Shown here: one piece after another, positions 27,913-38,345 of the stretch
Position numbering within the stretch: the first letter of the stretch is position 1
Layout of the letters: every line of letters starts with the position of its first letter
Source: Ihuprevotella massiliensis
Lineage (GTDB): Bacteria; Bacteroidota; Bacteroidia; Bacteroidales; Bacteroidaceae
Assembly (NCBI GenBank): GCA_900095835.1
Contig: LT608321.1
Location: 166,373 to 230,372, forward strand
Reading direction: 5' to 3'
Length of the DNA: 64,000 nt
Translations under genes and position numbers: made by a program
The notes under the pieces: generated by a model
What the model saw: only the letters and a program-made list of their open reading frames with translations
Databases searched by the model: none
Told to the model about the DNA's origin: nothing

Positions 27913-28245
27913 TTATTCTTCAAAATCATCACCATAGGAAAGCTCAGCTTCTGCAAGAAGGAGTAGCTCTTCAGTGGTGAAGTCTCCCATTTTATCTTTC
28001 TTTGCTTGTTGTAAAAGATGCATAGCGATTTCTTCTAAATCGATATTTACATAGCCTTCCTCATCTGGTTCTGACTCTAATACGTCGCTTTCTGCCAGAT
28101 AGTCTTCTAATACATCATGAAAGTAGTAAAGAAGCTCTTCTGAGAATTTTTCTTTCATTTCTTGAGAAAGTAGGCTTTGGGTATGAGCTATTACAGCAGC
28201 ATCATGTTCTGCATCAGCCCATAATTCATTGTCTAGTACAGCCAT
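27913..28245 (-). CDS. Conserved acidic hypothetical protein
   Basis: 110 aa from the ATG at 28245 (an upstream in-frame start at 28320 would add 25 residues of doubtful origin). It is very acidic with a helical look: SQEMKEKFSEELLYYFHDVL, LESEPDEEGYVNIDLEEIA and a GDDFEE tail. From memory, similar short proteins occur beside trxA in Bacteroidales, but no function is known. It is 146 nt downstream of trxA on the same strand, beyond the trxA terminator. Confidence 0.7.
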   Translation of the reverse strand: MAVLDNELWADAEHDAAVIAHTQSLLSQEMKEKFSEELLYYFHDVLEDYLAESDVLESEPDEEGYVNIDLEEIAMHLLQQAKKDKMGDFTTEELLLLAEAELSYGDDFEE

Positions 28246-28338
28246 AAGGGAAAGTCTATAGTGAGAAACAGAGAATAAATCTAAGTTCTGGAGGTTTTGA
28301 TGTAGAGTATATTTCGTCAAATTGTTACAACAAAAGAC

Positions 28339-28380
28339 AACCGCTATGTAGGAGGGATAAAACCTCCATACATGGCGGTT
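28339..28380 (-). terminator. Terminator after trxA
   Basis: Positions 28339-28355 and 28363-28380 form a near-perfect stem (AACCGC at the base, GGAGG near the loop). On the minus strand it is followed by GTCTTTTGTT. Confidence 0.8.
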
Positions 28381-28391
28381 GAACTATTCGT

Positions 28392-28706
28392 TTAGAGTTG
28401 GTTGTTGATTTTTTCAACAATCTGAGCCTTGGGCACAACGCCAACGAACTTGTCTACAATTTGACCATTCTTGAAGAAAAGAACAGTAGGAACAGAGCGA
28501 ATGCCAAATTCTATAGCAAGATCTTCGCTTTCGTCCACGTCGATTTTTACAACATTGGCTTTGCCTGTCATTTCTGCACCAACTTCGTCTAGGATTGGTG
28601 CAAGGGCTTTGCAGGGACCGCACCAAGTGGCTGAAAAGTCAGCTACGAGAAGGGTATCTTGAGCCTTTAGTTCATTGAACTGTTGAGAGTTTACTACGTT
28701 TGCCAT
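28392..28706 (-). CDS. trxA: Thioredoxin
   Basis: 104 aa cytosolic disulfide reductase. The redox motif WCGPC is at 28-32 (FSATWCGPCKALAP), and the cis-Pro segment is RSVPTVLFFKNG. The ATG at 28706 gives the standard family length; the frame is open further upstream but without homology. It is flanked by its own terminator; the upstream neighbour is the Kelch/symporter gene on the other side of a 110-nt gap. Confidence 0.97.
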   Translation of the reverse strand: MANVVNSQQFNELKAQDTLLVADFSATWCGPCKALAPILDEVGAEMTGKANVVKIDVDESEDLAIEFGIRSVPTVLFFKNGQIVDKFVGVVPKAQIVEKINNQL

Positions 28707-28816
28707 AATGCGAAATATTTGATTATAGTGAATAAAATGCGATGTCTTACTGATAACGTAATGACATCGGGTAAAGTCTGTTATACCACGATGAGATATA
28801 AACAAGAGTCATACAG

Positions 28817-31411
28817 TTAGTTTTGCTTTGACATGCCTTGCCAAGTTAGTCGCTCATCAGATTTTTTCTCATCAAGAATGAAAGATACTAACCATGATAC
28901 CAATACGCTGACCATCATGCCTATTGCTCCATATAGTAGGAAAGAGGTATCAGTTAAATTCTTCGTGAGGAACACGGAAACAATCCCTGCAACAAAACCA
29001 ATCGTGGCTGCCTTTGCTCCAATTCTAGGGAAGAAAATTCCCATCAAGAATAAACCTCCTAAGCCAGAAGAGAGCAGACCAAGAATTTCTTGGAAAAAGT
29101 CTAACAGAGAAAGGATGTTCCATGTTGCCATTAATAAAGCAATAAGCATGCCAAATACGCCAGATATCAGACTTGAATAGCGGGCTGTCAGCAATAAATT
29201 GCGGTCAGTTGCATTTTTCTTGAAACGTTGATAAAAATCTACGGTGAATGCTGTTGCAACTGAGTTGATGTTACTAGAGATTGTACTCATAGTGGCTGCA
29301 AAGATAGCAGCTATCAAAAGTCCTGCGACACCAGATGGAAGTTGACTCATCATAAAGAATGGGAAGACGATATCATTCTTTGCCATGGTGTAGTCCATTT
29401 CAGCTGGGTGCGTTTTGAAGAAAGTGTACAAACCTGCGCCAATTGCAAAAAAGGCAACGCTAACAAATACACTCATGACACCATTGAGTAAGATGGAATT
29501 CTTGGCTGCTTTCTCATCTTTGGTGGTGAGGTAGCGTTGAATGACTGTCTGATCAGAGGTATAAGAAATCAAGTTGTTTGCCATACCACCAATAATAACA
29601 ACCCAGAAAGTGGCACTTCGATAGTCGAAAGACCAATCAAAGAGCTGAAACTTCCCATTGTCGGAGGCTATATGGAGAAAACCGCTTGCACCGCCCTCTG
29701 TGGAGAAAACCAAATAAGCAATGGCTAAAAACGCTCCTCCTACGAGGATTATGCCTTGTACGACATCTCCCCAAACCACTGCTTCAACACCACCCATGGT
29801 GCAATAAACAATTGTAATGAGCGCCATTAGTACAATACAAATATATATGTCAATGCCTGTTACTGCTGTGAGGGCCAAGGAGGGTAAGTAAAGTACTAGC
29901 GCCATGCGAGCAACCATAAATATAATAAACAACGCAGATGCCATCAAGCGTAGAGGAGCGTTGAAACGGTGCTCTAAATACTCGTATGCTGAAGTTACAT
30001 TAAGTCTACGGAAAAAAGGTAGATAATAACGAATGACTGGGAACGAAACAATTAGAATCGTTACAAGCATGGGGTAATATGTCCAGTTTGTCGCAAAAGC
30101 CTTAGCAGGATATGCCATGTAGGTGATGGCAGAAAGCATAGTTGCATAGATGCTAATACCTGCAGCCCACCAAGGAATTCTCCCTCCTCCTTTGAAGAAA
30201 TCTTCTGCCCCATTTTCGCGCTTCATAAAGTAATATCCTAATGCTATCATCATTAGGAGATAGGCTATGAGAACTGCCCAATTAAGCCAACCAAAGTTTG
30301 TGTGTGTGTCCATTTTTACCATGGTAACTTCTTTTGCACGTACCCCTGGTTTACTCTCTCCATTGACAATCATCCATTGATTGCCCATTGGAATAACTGA
30401 CATCCCAGCACGGGCTAGAAGTGGTGAACTAGTTTCTGTTACCCAGGTATTGGTGATGGTGTTGTAAATGAGCAAAGATGATCTAAACTTATACCATTCT
30501 GCATCATGTTGCAAATAATCATCACCATATTTACCTTGTATGGCTGCTTCGAAACGTTCCTTATTAACGCCGCCAAAGCATACTACGAACATACTACCGC
30601 TAGAAACGCTTGCTGCTCCAACTAAAGCAATAGATTTACCATCTGCCACTGTGGGGGAGGTTTTACGCCAATTGCCTGCCTTTATGTCATAAACAACACC
30701 ATCATTTGCAACTTGATTTGTGGTATTAGAATATCCCCCGAGTACTATGAATAGAGGACCATTAGCACCATTCTGTACTACTGCTGTAGCTTGAATACGT
30801 GTTGCATCAGGCATTAATGGAAGCTCTTTCCAGTGTTTTGCTCCTGGTTTAAGCGAAAAAGCCTGTTGAGAAGCAACACCATTGCTTTGACCACCAGCAA
30901 TGTATATTGTTCCGTCTGAAGCTACAGCTCCTGCAAAATTGTCCAAAGAAAGAGGTAGGGAGGGAAGTGGGGTTGTAATTACTCCTAATAGGGACTTACT
31001 TTTAGTTTTGAGCAAAAAAACATTCTTGGTGCTTTGTTTTCCATCATTTCCACCCATACAAATAATACCTTCTTTAGTCGTAACACTTACGCCATAGGCT
31101 AATGCTTGGGGTAGTTCTCCTATTTTTCTCCATTGCTGTCCACGTAATGCGTAAACAGTATTATAGAATACTTTAGTACCTCCTTCGTCTGCTGGAGTAT
31201 TGGGAAAGTTACAACCACCAGCAACAATAGCTTGTCCATCTATATTACCACTAAAAGCTCCTGAAACTCCTTGATTAGGGGATATTTCAAGAGAAGGAAG
31301 AGATTGAAAGCTTACTTTATTGAATCGGTTGTCGTTGCCTTTAATAGAACTACAAAAGACTGATAATGAGCACATGATAAGTGCCCACAGCATAAAAAGC
31401 CTAGGTTTCAT
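28817..31411 (-). CDS. Kelch mutarotase-like / sodium:solute symporter fusion
   Basis: 864 aa. A signal peptide (MKPRLFMLWALIMCSLSVFC) is followed by a Kelch beta-propeller (about 30-370) with repeated GG-type blades (VAGGCNFPN, CMGGNDGKQS, IAGGQSNGVAS, VLGGYSNTTN). A 13-or-so-segment sodium:solute symporter domain follows (from about 375; FKGGGRIPWWAAGISIYATM and GGVEAVVWGDVVQGI). Kelch proteins of the NanM group are sialic acid mutarotases and SSS carriers include sialic acid transporters, so the likely job is periplasmic anomer conversion plus uptake of N-acetylneuraminate or a related sugar (inference). No nanA/nanE genes are nearby. Confidence 0.85.
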   Translation of the reverse strand: MKPRLFMLWALIMCSLSVFCSSIKGNDNRFNKVSFQSLPSLEISPNQGVSGAFSGNIDGQAIVAGGCNFPNTPADEGGTKVFYNTVYALRGQQWRKIGELPQALAYGVSVTTKEGIICMGGNDGKQSTKNVFLLKTKSKSLLGVITTPLPSLPLSLDNFAGAVASDGTIYIAGGQSNGVASQQAFSLKPGAKHWKELPLMPDATRIQATAVVQNGANGPLFIVLGGYSNTTNQVANDGVVYDIKAGNWRKTSPTVADGKSIALVGAASVSSGSMFVVCFGGVNKERFEAAIQGKYGDDYLQHDAEWYKFRSSLLIYNTITNTWVTETSSPLLARAGMSVIPMGNQWMIVNGESKPGVRAKEVTMVKMDTHTNFGWLNWAVLIAYLLMMIALGYYFMKRENGAEDFFKGGGRIPWWAAGISIYATMLSAITYMAYPAKAFATNWTYYPMLVTILIVSFPVIRYYLPFFRRLNVTSAYEYLEHRFNAPLRLMASALFIIFMVARMALVLYLPSLALTAVTGIDIYICIVLMALITIVYCTMGGVEAVVWGDVVQGIILVGGAFLAIAYLVFSTEGGASGFLHIASDNGKFQLFDWSFDYRSATFWVVIIGGMANNLISYTSDQTVIQRYLTTKDEKAAKNSILLNGVMSVFVSVAFFAIGAGLYTFFKTHPAEMDYTMAKNDIVFPFFMMSQLPSGVAGLLIAAIFAATMSTISSNINSVATAFTVDFYQRFKKNATDRNLLLTARYSSLISGVFGMLIALLMATWNILSLLDFFQEILGLLSSGLGGLFLMGIFFPRIGAKAATIGFVAGIVSVFLTKNLTDTSFLLYGAIGMMVSVLVSWLVSFILDEKKSDERLTWQGMSKQN

Positions 31412-31438
31412 GGAGGATTATTGCGAATTGATTTGCTG

Positions 31439-31446
31439 CAAAAATA
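31439..31446 (-). promoter_or_regulatory. Promoter -7 element of Kelch/symporter gene
   Basis: TATTTTTG on the minus strand, 27 nt before the start codon. Confidence 0.5.
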
Positions 31447-31509
31447 CGCAATTCTGCTATATAAACCAAGCATAGTGGGCATATCGTGTCTCTTTTAGTA
31501 CAAGAAAAA

Positions 31510-31533
31510 GCAGCTACTCTGTAGAAGAGTAGC
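31510..31533 (-). terminator. Terminator after Tyr/Asn-rich protein gene
   Basis: Minus strand: GCTACTCT pairs with AGAGTAGC over a 5-nt loop, then TGCTTTTTCTTG. Confidence 0.75.
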
Positions 31534-31620
31534 CACCCAAATATGAAAAAGCAATAAAAAAAATGTATTGTAGAGATTCGAGGTAGAGTGGTCTTGACCA
31601 AGAAGATAAACAGGCTAGTA

Positions 31621-32622
31621 TTATCTGCGTCCACCTACAATCGTAGTGCCATTAACTTGTCTAGAACTTTCTTGGTTGGAATTTTCTGGTCGCGCTTCCA
31701 TATTACTTCTACTGTCGCGTTGAGGTTGTGAGAAAGCACCTGTTCCTCTTCTACCTGAATCATAGTTGTTGCCGTAATTCACACGACTATCTTGTCTGTT
31801 ATATGGCTGATAGCCATTATTGTTTCTGTTAAGATTATAGCTCCCATGGTCATAGCTACGATTATCGTCGTAAATGCCACGATTGTATTCTGCATTACTG
31901 CGACGTCCTTCGTATAAATCTACACGTCTTTGCTGGACTCCATAGTTTCTAGATCCATAATCATAGCCGTAGTGGCGAGATGAAGGGGAAACGTAATAAC
32001 CATTATTACTATAACCATAACGTTGATTATCGTACCCTAATCTAGAATTACCACCATAACGACTATCGAGGATGATCAAGGGCTCGCGTTGATAAGGTTG
32101 TACACTGATAGGAGTGTTGTAGTAGCGTACGTAGGAATCACGCATACCACCAAAGCTAAAATCAAAGGAGATTCCCCAATATGGTGAACGAGCACTCGTT
32201 AGTCGCAATGCCCAATTGGAACCTTCGTAACTATCATAACAGGATGGTCGACCAAAGTAATAGTTATTGCGATAGCTATAACGATTATAGATATTAAAAA
32301 CCCAAGAACCGCGTCCCCAAGAAAGAGGGCGATAGAAGTAGTTAGCATTGATATAGTCCCAATACTGACGCTCTGAAAGGATATAACGTAAATCGTCGTC
32401 ACGATACTCTTGGTAGCGATCTATATTATAGGGTGAATTGATTGCTAGGAAGTAGTCAAGGTTGACTTCATATACACGTTCATATTGTAGTGGCGTGAGA
32501 TTCAGCTCATATGCCATCTTATCCGTCAAGAAATAGGCGTACTCACGAGCGTCACGTGCGTTCATCGCAGAAGCAGAAATTCCAGCAGCAGCGAGAAGAA
32601 GGGAGAAAAGAATTCGTTTCAT
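31621..32622 (-). CDS. Secreted Tyr/Asn/Arg-rich low-complexity protein
   Basis: 333 aa. A signal peptide (MKRILFSLLLAAAGISASA) and a folded-looking N-terminal part (20-110: YFLTDKMAYELNLTPLQYER and YILSERQYWDYINANYF) come first. Then about 200 residues are dominated by Y, N, R, S, G and Q, with motifs such as RNYG, NRNNNGYQPYN and NYGNNYDSGRR. I recognise the N-terminal segment as common in Bacteroidetes secreted proteins, but no function is assigned. The tail could bind polyanions or assemble; that is speculation. It has its own terminator. Confidence 0.75.
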   Translation of the reverse strand: MKRILFSLLLAAAGISASAMNARDAREYAYFLTDKMAYELNLTPLQYERVYEVNLDYFLAINSPYNIDRYQEYRDDDLRYILSERQYWDYINANYFYRPLSWGRGSWVFNIYNRYSYRNNYYFGRPSCYDSYEGSNWALRLTSARSPYWGISFDFSFGGMRDSYVRYYNTPISVQPYQREPLIILDSRYGGNSRLGYDNQRYGYSNNGYYVSPSSRHYGYDYGSRNYGVQQRRVDLYEGRRSNAEYNRGIYDDNRSYDHGSYNLNRNNNGYQPYNRQDSRVNYGNNYDSGRRGTGAFSQPQRDSRSNMEARPENSNQESSRQVNGTTIVGGRR

Positions 32623-32826
32623 ATCGCTTATTTGTTAGAGGTTTGAATAATGTTATAGAGCAAATGTCGGTATTATCTTCAAAACAGCAAACCAATACAC
32701 TATAAATTCGTCGATTATTTTTCTTTATTGTGGATGAATGATGCAATAAATTGATAAAATAGCAACTTGAATCTCAATGGGCGAGTGTGAAATGTTTTAA
32801 TTTTTGAGTTGGAATCTGTCATCTGT

Positions 32827-34926
32827 CTATGAAATGCCTGAGAAATTGTGCTGTTGTTGCTTGATTTGTTTTAGCTCATTCCAGATTGGAGAGAATTTTT
32901 CTAGTTGCTGGGAAGGGTCTTGTTGAAGTATCCATGCAGCAGCTTCGCGAGCTTCAGACATGAGTTCTGCATCTCCAAATAAATTTGCGATCCGTAAATC
33001 AAAAGGTAAGCCGCTCTGTGCTGTTCCTTCCAAATCTCCAGGTCCACGAAATTTCATATCAGCTTCTGCTATTACAAAACCATCGTTTGTTTCAACCATG
33101 ATGTCCATACGTTGTCGAGTGGACTCTGCCAGATTATCTTTAGTAACAAGAATGCAATAGCTTTGTTCTGCTCCTCGACCAACACGACCACGCAACTGGT
33201 GAAGCTGTGCTAGTCCAAAGCGTTCTGCGTTTTCGATAACCATCACCGAGGCATTGGGAACATTAACTCCGACTTCAATAACAGTGGTAGCAACAAGTAT
33301 TTGAATTTCATTGGCAGCAAAGGCGCGCATCACCTCTTCTTTCTCAGTAGGTTTCATCCGTCCATGCATGCGTCCTACCTTCCATGGATGAAATGCAGTA
33401 GCAACAGCTTCATAGCCTTGTTCAAGGGCTATGAGATCAAGTTTTTCATTTTCATCTATGAGAGGATATACAAAATAGGCTTGTCTGCCCTTTTGTAGTT
33501 CTTGTATTATTCCCGAAAAAAGCTGTTTTCGTTGTCCTGAACGATAATGGCGAGTTTGAATGGGTTTTCGGCCAGGGGGGAGTTGGTCAATAATACTTAC
33601 ATCTAAGTCGCCATATACGGTCATCGCTAGCGTTCGAGGAATAGGGGTAGCAGTCATGACAAGGATGTGTGGTGGCCTTTTATTTTTTGTCCATAGTGCA
33701 GCACGCTGTTTCACACCAAATCGATGTTGTTCGTCAATCACGCATAATCCAAGATTCTGAAAAGTAACTGATGGTTCTATCAGTGCGTGAGTGCCAATTA
33801 GCAGCTGCACTTCGCCTGTTGCGACTTCTGATAAAATCTCTTTACGACGCTTTCCTTTCACGTTTCCTGTCAACAATTCAACACGAATACCTAAGGGGGC
33901 AAGTTGTTTGGATATTCCCTTGTAATGCTGTTCTGCTAGTATCTCTGTGGGTGCCATTAATGCAGCTTGAAAGCCATTGTCCAGTGCCAACAAACAAATT
34001 AGAGTAGCTACCATGGTCTTACCTGAACCTACATCTCCTTGTAAAAGGCGATTCATCTGTTGACCACTGCGTAAGTCATTGTGCACCTCCTTAATGACGC
34101 GTTTTTGAGCATCAGTTAGAGCAAAAGGTATATGCTCTTTATAGAAGGTGTTGAAGTATTGACCCACTCGAGGAAACATCCAGCCTTCATTGTTTGTTTT
34201 TTGTGACTGATGGTATTGTAAAATTGAAAGCTGGAGGTAAAAGAGTTCTTCGAATTTTAGCCTATGCTTGGCAGCAGCCACGTCTTGTGCTTGCTGTGAC
34301 AGGTGAATGTCTCTCACCGCCTGATCATGCGTGGTAAGTTGATGCTCTTGTAAAAAGTCACGCGGAAAGACCTCTCGCATAGGAGAGGGCATTCGTTCTA
34401 ACGCATTAGCCACAAGTTCGCTTATCGTTTTCGAGGAAATGTGGGCGCGTGTCAATCGTTCGGTAAGGTGGTAGACTGGCTGCATACGAAGAAGAGGACG
34501 GTTCTTCACCTTTTCCAACTCCTCAACTTCTGGATGAGCTATAGAAAAATAGGAACCAAAAGCTTTTGGCTCTCCAAATATTTGATAGTCTATTCCCACT
34601 TTATACATAGATTCCAGCGCTTTAGACACACGGAACCAAACTAATTGTATAAACCCAGTACCGTCAGAAAAGTTAGCGATTAGCCTTCGTTTTGCCCCTT
34701 CACCCACTTTTTGTATCATAACGATGCGCCCTCGAAGCTGTATATTCTGCATCCCTTCTACGATATCTGCTATGCGATGGATCTTTGTGCGATCCTCATG
34801 GCGAAATGGATAGGTATGCAATAAATCTCTTACAGTTGTAATTCCCAATTGCGATTGAAACAATTGGGCACGGTGCGGGCCTACTCCTTTGAGATAGGTG
34901 ATGTCTTGATCTAAATAGGAAAGCAT
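32827..34926 (-). CDS. recG: ATP-dependent DNA helicase RecG
   Basis: 699 aa superfamily 2 helicase that reverses stalled forks and processes Holliday junctions. An N-terminal wedge/OB domain (about 50-150) is followed by the helicase core: Walker A LLQGDVGSGKTM, DExH-type box VIDEQHRFG, motif III MTATPIPRT and motif VI LHQLRGRVGRG. The C-terminal TRG region contains GPGDLEGTAQSGLP. The length is typical. It begins 110 nt after the nspC gene on the same strand and may be cotranscribed with it. Confidence 0.97.
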   Translation of the reverse strand: MLSYLDQDITYLKGVGPHRAQLFQSQLGITTVRDLLHTYPFRHEDRTKIHRIADIVEGMQNIQLRGRIVMIQKVGEGAKRRLIANFSDGTGFIQLVWFRVSKALESMYKVGIDYQIFGEPKAFGSYFSIAHPEVEELEKVKNRPLLRMQPVYHLTERLTRAHISSKTISELVANALERMPSPMREVFPRDFLQEHQLTTHDQAVRDIHLSQQAQDVAAAKHRLKFEELFYLQLSILQYHQSQKTNNEGWMFPRVGQYFNTFYKEHIPFALTDAQKRVIKEVHNDLRSGQQMNRLLQGDVGSGKTMVATLICLLALDNGFQAALMAPTEILAEQHYKGISKQLAPLGIRVELLTGNVKGKRRKEILSEVATGEVQLLIGTHALIEPSVTFQNLGLCVIDEQHRFGVKQRAALWTKNKRPPHILVMTATPIPRTLAMTVYGDLDVSIIDQLPPGRKPIQTRHYRSGQRKQLFSGIIQELQKGRQAYFVYPLIDENEKLDLIALEQGYEAVATAFHPWKVGRMHGRMKPTEKEEVMRAFAANEIQILVATTVIEVGVNVPNASVMVIENAERFGLAQLHQLRGRVGRGAEQSYCILVTKDNLAESTRQRMDIMVETNDGFVIAEADMKFRGPGDLEGTAQSGLPFDLRIANLFGDAELMSEAREAAAWILQQDPSQQLEKFSPIWNELKQIKQQQHNFSGIS

Positions 34927-35035
34927 CGTGATATTTATTGCTAAAGGGAAATAATCTGCGTTTTGCTTAGATTGTCAAGTCCAGAGTCCTATAATGCAGT
35001 CTTTTCTATATTAAATAGAAAGTAATAGGAAGGAT

Positions 35036-36217
35036 CTAATCCATGCGGTCACGGTAATCTTCATATTGGTACTGGCGCAATACTTCGATGGTTCCGTCAA
35101 GGTGTTGCATGCAAATAGCAGGGTGGTGGATACCATTAAACATATTTGTTTTCACTGTAGTGTAATGAATCATATCTTCAAAAATGATTTCATCTCCCAC
35201 ATTCAGTGGTTGTTTAAAGCGCCAATATCCCATATAGTCTCCACTTAAGCAACTATTGCCACCGAGTCTATAGACGCACTCTGCGGTCTCCAAGCCTTCT
35301 TCTTTTCCAACTGCTAGGGTTTCTGCACCTCTAACACGAGGATGATAGGGCATCTCTAAGCAATCAGGCATGTGACATGTAAAAGAGGCATTGAAGAGAG
35401 CTGTCTTCACTCCTGCATTAGTTACTACATCCACAATCTTGGCCACTAATGGGCCTGTTTGCCATGCAAATGCGCTTCCAGGTTCCATGATTACACGAAG
35501 ATGAGGGTGGCGAGATTTAAATGCAGTCAAAGTTGAAATGAGATGCTCTACATCATAATCCGCGCGCGTTACGAGATGTCCGCCACCAAAGTTGATCCAT
35601 TCTAATTGATCAAACCATCCTGCAAACTTTTCCTCAAGATGCTTTAAGGTGTTTTCGAAGGCATAACTACTGCTTTCGCAGTGGCAATGGATATGGAAGC
35701 CTCGGATGTCTTGAGGTAGTTGAGAAGGAAGTGCGGTATTAAGAACTCCAAAGCGTGAGCCTGGAGCACAAGGATCATACAGAGCAGTTTCTATCTCTGA
35801 GTACTCTGGGTTTACGCGCAATCCGCAGTCTACATATTGAGAAGCCTCGTGAGTTGCATTCCATTTCGCAACCAAAGGTTGAAAACGTTGGTATTGATTA
35901 AGAGAATTGAAGGTAATCACAGAGGAGCATCGTAGCATTTCTTGAAAGGTTTCCTCTTCGTAGGCTGGGGTATAGGTGTGGGCACGACTGCCAAATTCTT
36001 CAAATGCAAGACGAGCTTCGTAAGGAGATGAGGCGGTGGTGTGATGGATATATTCACGAAAGATAGGAAAAGTGCGCCAAAGAGCAAAGGCTTTGAAGGC
36101 AAGAATAAATTCTACACCTGCGCGTTCTGCAATGCTCGTAATTAAAGAAAGATTGTTGCGCAATCGACTTTCTTCGAGGATATATGCAGGGGATGGTGCA
36201 CCAGGGTATTGTGACAT
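35036..36217 (-). CDS. nspC: Carboxynorspermidine decarboxylase
   Basis: 393 aa fold-III PLP enzyme making norspermidine or spermidine from the carboxylated precursor. The PLP lysine lies in EFILAFKAFALW. Other family landmarks are GFHIHCHCESSSY, INFGGGHLVTRADYD and RLGGNSCLSGDYMGYW, with the active-site Cys. The partner dehydrogenase (Lys1-like) is not in the window. The alternative-pathway polyamine synthesis common in Bacteroidetes fits. Confidence 0.93.
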   Translation of the reverse strand: MSQYPGAPSPAYILEESRLRNNLSLITSIAERAGVEFILAFKAFALWRTFPIFREYIHHTTASSPYEARLAFEEFGSRAHTYTPAYEEETFQEMLRCSSVITFNSLNQYQRFQPLVAKWNATHEASQYVDCGLRVNPEYSEIETALYDPCAPGSRFGVLNTALPSQLPQDIRGFHIHCHCESSSYAFENTLKHLEEKFAGWFDQLEWINFGGGHLVTRADYDVEHLISTLTAFKSRHPHLRVIMEPGSAFAWQTGPLVAKIVDVVTNAGVKTALFNASFTCHMPDCLEMPYHPRVRGAETLAVGKEEGLETAECVYRLGGNSCLSGDYMGYWRFKQPLNVGDEIIFEDMIHYTTVKTNMFNGIHHPAICMQHLDGTIEVLRQYQYEDYRDRMD

Positions 36218-36328
36218 AGTTATGGGGGAGCTGATTAGTTAAGAGTTAAATGCGAATGAAATCAATGATAGAGAAGACTCTCTAGCATATCTATGAGAGA
36301 TAAGGGAGAGAAGAATCCATAAAGCAAT

Positions 36329-36358
36329 GCGCCCTGTCCACTCTGTTGGATAGGGCGC
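36329..36358 (-). terminator. Terminator after thrS
   Basis: GCGCCCTGTCCA (36329-36340) pairs with TGGATAGGGCGC (36347-36358), one G-U pair and a 6-nt loop. It separates thrS from nspC. Confidence 0.75.
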
Positions 36359-36398
36359 AATAATTGGATTTGAAACTTCTGAGGAAGTGTGCTATGGC

Positions 36399-38345
36399 TT
36401 AGTATTCGCCCATTTGTTCTGCCACTTCAGAACGAACACGCGCAGCAAAGTCCTCTATAGACATCACTTCTTGGCCGCCACCTTGACCTTGTACACGCAC
36501 GGCAACAGTTCCTTCTGCTGCTTCCTTCTCACCAACTACAAGCAAGAAAGGTATGTGCTTTATTTCATTGTCACGAATCTTACGACCAATCTTTTCACTA
36601 CGATCGTCAATGAGCGTGCGCACATCGGCGGCTTCCAAACGATTGCGAACTTCACGCGCATAGTCATTGAACTTATCGGAGATAGGCAATACCACAGCTT
36701 GATCGGGCATCAACCAAAGTGGGAAGTGTCCGGCAGTGTGTTCGATGAGCACAGCAACGAAACGTTCCATAGAACCGAAAGGAGCACGGTGAATCATCAC
36801 AGGACGGTGCTTCTTGTTGTCTTCGCCCGTATATTCGAGTTGGAAACGCTCTGGAAGGTTGTAGTCCACTTGAATTGTACCAAGTTGCCAACGACGTCCA
36901 AGCGCGTCCTTCACCATGAAGTCGAGTTTTGGACCATAGAATGCAGCCTCACCATACTCAATCTTTGCGTTAAGTCCCTTTTCTTCGCAAGCTTCAATGA
37001 TAGCTTGTTCTGCCTTTTCCCAATTCTCTTCCGAACCAATGTACTTAGCGCGGTCTGTTTGGTGACGAAGAGAGATTTGCGCTTCAAAGTTCTCGAATTT
37101 GAGAGCTTTGAAAATGATGAGAATGATGTCCATCACGTTGAGGAATTCCTGCTTCACCTGATCGGGACGGCAGAAAATGTGGGCATCGTCTTGGGTAAAT
37201 CCGCGAACACGGGTAAGCCCATGCAATTCACCACTTTGTTCGTAGCGATAAACAGTACCAAACTCAGCTAAACGTAAAGGGAGATCCTTATAAGAACGAG
37301 GCTTCCATGCATAGATAGCACAGTGGTGTGGACAGTTCATTGGTTTGAGGAAGTACTCTTCGCCTTCTTCTGGAGTGGTGATGGGTTGGAAGGAGTCCTT
37401 ACCATATTTTGCGTAGTGCCCAGAAGTAACATAAAGATTTTTAGAACCAATATGGGGAGTCATCACCTGTTGATATCCAAAACGTTTTTGGATGCTCTTA
37501 AGGATGTCCTCAAGACGAAGACGAAGCGCTGTGCCCTTGGGCAACCACATTGGAAGCCCCTTACCTACTAATTCAGAGAACATGAAGAGCTCCATCTCCT
37601 TACCAATCTTGCGGTGGTCACGACGCTTAGCTTCTTCTAAAAGTGCAAGATACTCATCGAGCATTTTCTTTTTAGGGAAGGTGATACCGTAGACACGTGT
37701 GAGCATTGGACGCTTTTCATCTCCACGCCAATATGCTGAACTAACAGACATAATCTTTACAGCCTTAATTGGAGCCGTAGACATGAGGTGAGGTCCACGG
37801 CAAAGGTCTGTAAATGCGCCTTGGGTATAGGTCGTGATATTGCCGTCTTCAAAATCTGCAATTAGTTCATTCTTGTAGAATTGACCACGATCTCCAAAGA
37901 ATTTTAGAGCGTCATCTTTTGAAATGGAACGACGCACGAGTGCTTCTTTCTTTGCAGAGAGCTCAAGCATCTTTTTCTCAATTTTCACGAAGTCCTCTTC
38001 GCGGATGCTTACGCCTTCTGGAGGCATAACATCATAGTAGAAGCCGTTTTCAATGGCTGGTCCTATGCCGAACTGTGTGCCAGGAAACAATTCTTGCAAT
38101 GCTTCTGCCATAAGGTGAGCAGAAGTGTGCCAAAAGGTGCGCTTACCTTCTTCGTCATCCCATTTGTAGAGAGTGATAGTTGCGTCTTCAGTGATTGGGC
38201 GGTTGAGTTCTACTGTTTTACCATTGACTCCGCATGACACAACGTCTTGTGCCAAACGACTAGAAATGCTTTCTGCAATTTGCAATCCCGTAACCCCATT
38301 TTCGTATTCACGAACGCTGCCATCGGGAAAAGTAATCTTTATCAT
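36399..38345 (-). CDS. thrS: Threonyl-tRNA synthetase
   Basis: 648 aa. TGS domain (1-62: [20 protein letters not shown]), editing domain with [12 protein letters not shown], class II catalytic core with [12 protein letters not shown] (zinc Cys) and [20 protein letters not shown], then a C-terminal anticodon-binding domain. It charges tRNA-Thr and clears mischarged serine. Transcribed from a promoter at 38432; its leader (about 80 nt) has only a weak hairpin and no T-box or leader-peptide features that I can see. Confidence 0.97.
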   Translation of the reverse strand: MIKITFPDGSVREYENGVTGLQIAESISSRLAQDVVSCGVNGKTVELNRPITEDATITLYKWDDEEGKRTFWHTSAHLMAEALQELFPGTQFGIGPAIENGFYYDVMPPEGVSIREEDFVKIEKKMLELSAKKEALVRRSISKDDALKFFGDRGQFYKNELIADFEDGNITTYTQGAFTDLCRGPHLMSTAPIKAVKIMSVSSAYWRGDEKRPMLTRVYGITFPKKKMLDEYLALLEEAKRRDHRKIGKEMELFMFSELVGKGLPMWLPKGTALRLRLEDILKSIQKRFGYQQVMTPHIGSKNLYVTSGHYAKYGKDSFQPITTPEEGEEYFLKPMNCPHHCAIYAWKPRSYKDLPLRLAEFGTVYRYEQSGELHGLTRVRGFTQDDAHIFCRPDQVKQEFLNVMDIILIIFKALKFENFEAQISLRHQTDRAKYIGSEENWEKAEQAIIEACEEKGLNAKIEYGEAAFYGPKLDFMVKDALGRRWQLGTIQVDYNLPERFQLEYTGEDNKKHRPVMIHRAPFGSMERFVAVLIEHTAGHFPLWLMPDQAVVLPISDKFNDYAREVRNRLEAADVRTLIDDRSEKIGRKIRDNEIKHIPFLLVVGEKEAAEGTVAVRVQGQGGGQEVMSIEDFAARVRSEVAEQMGEY

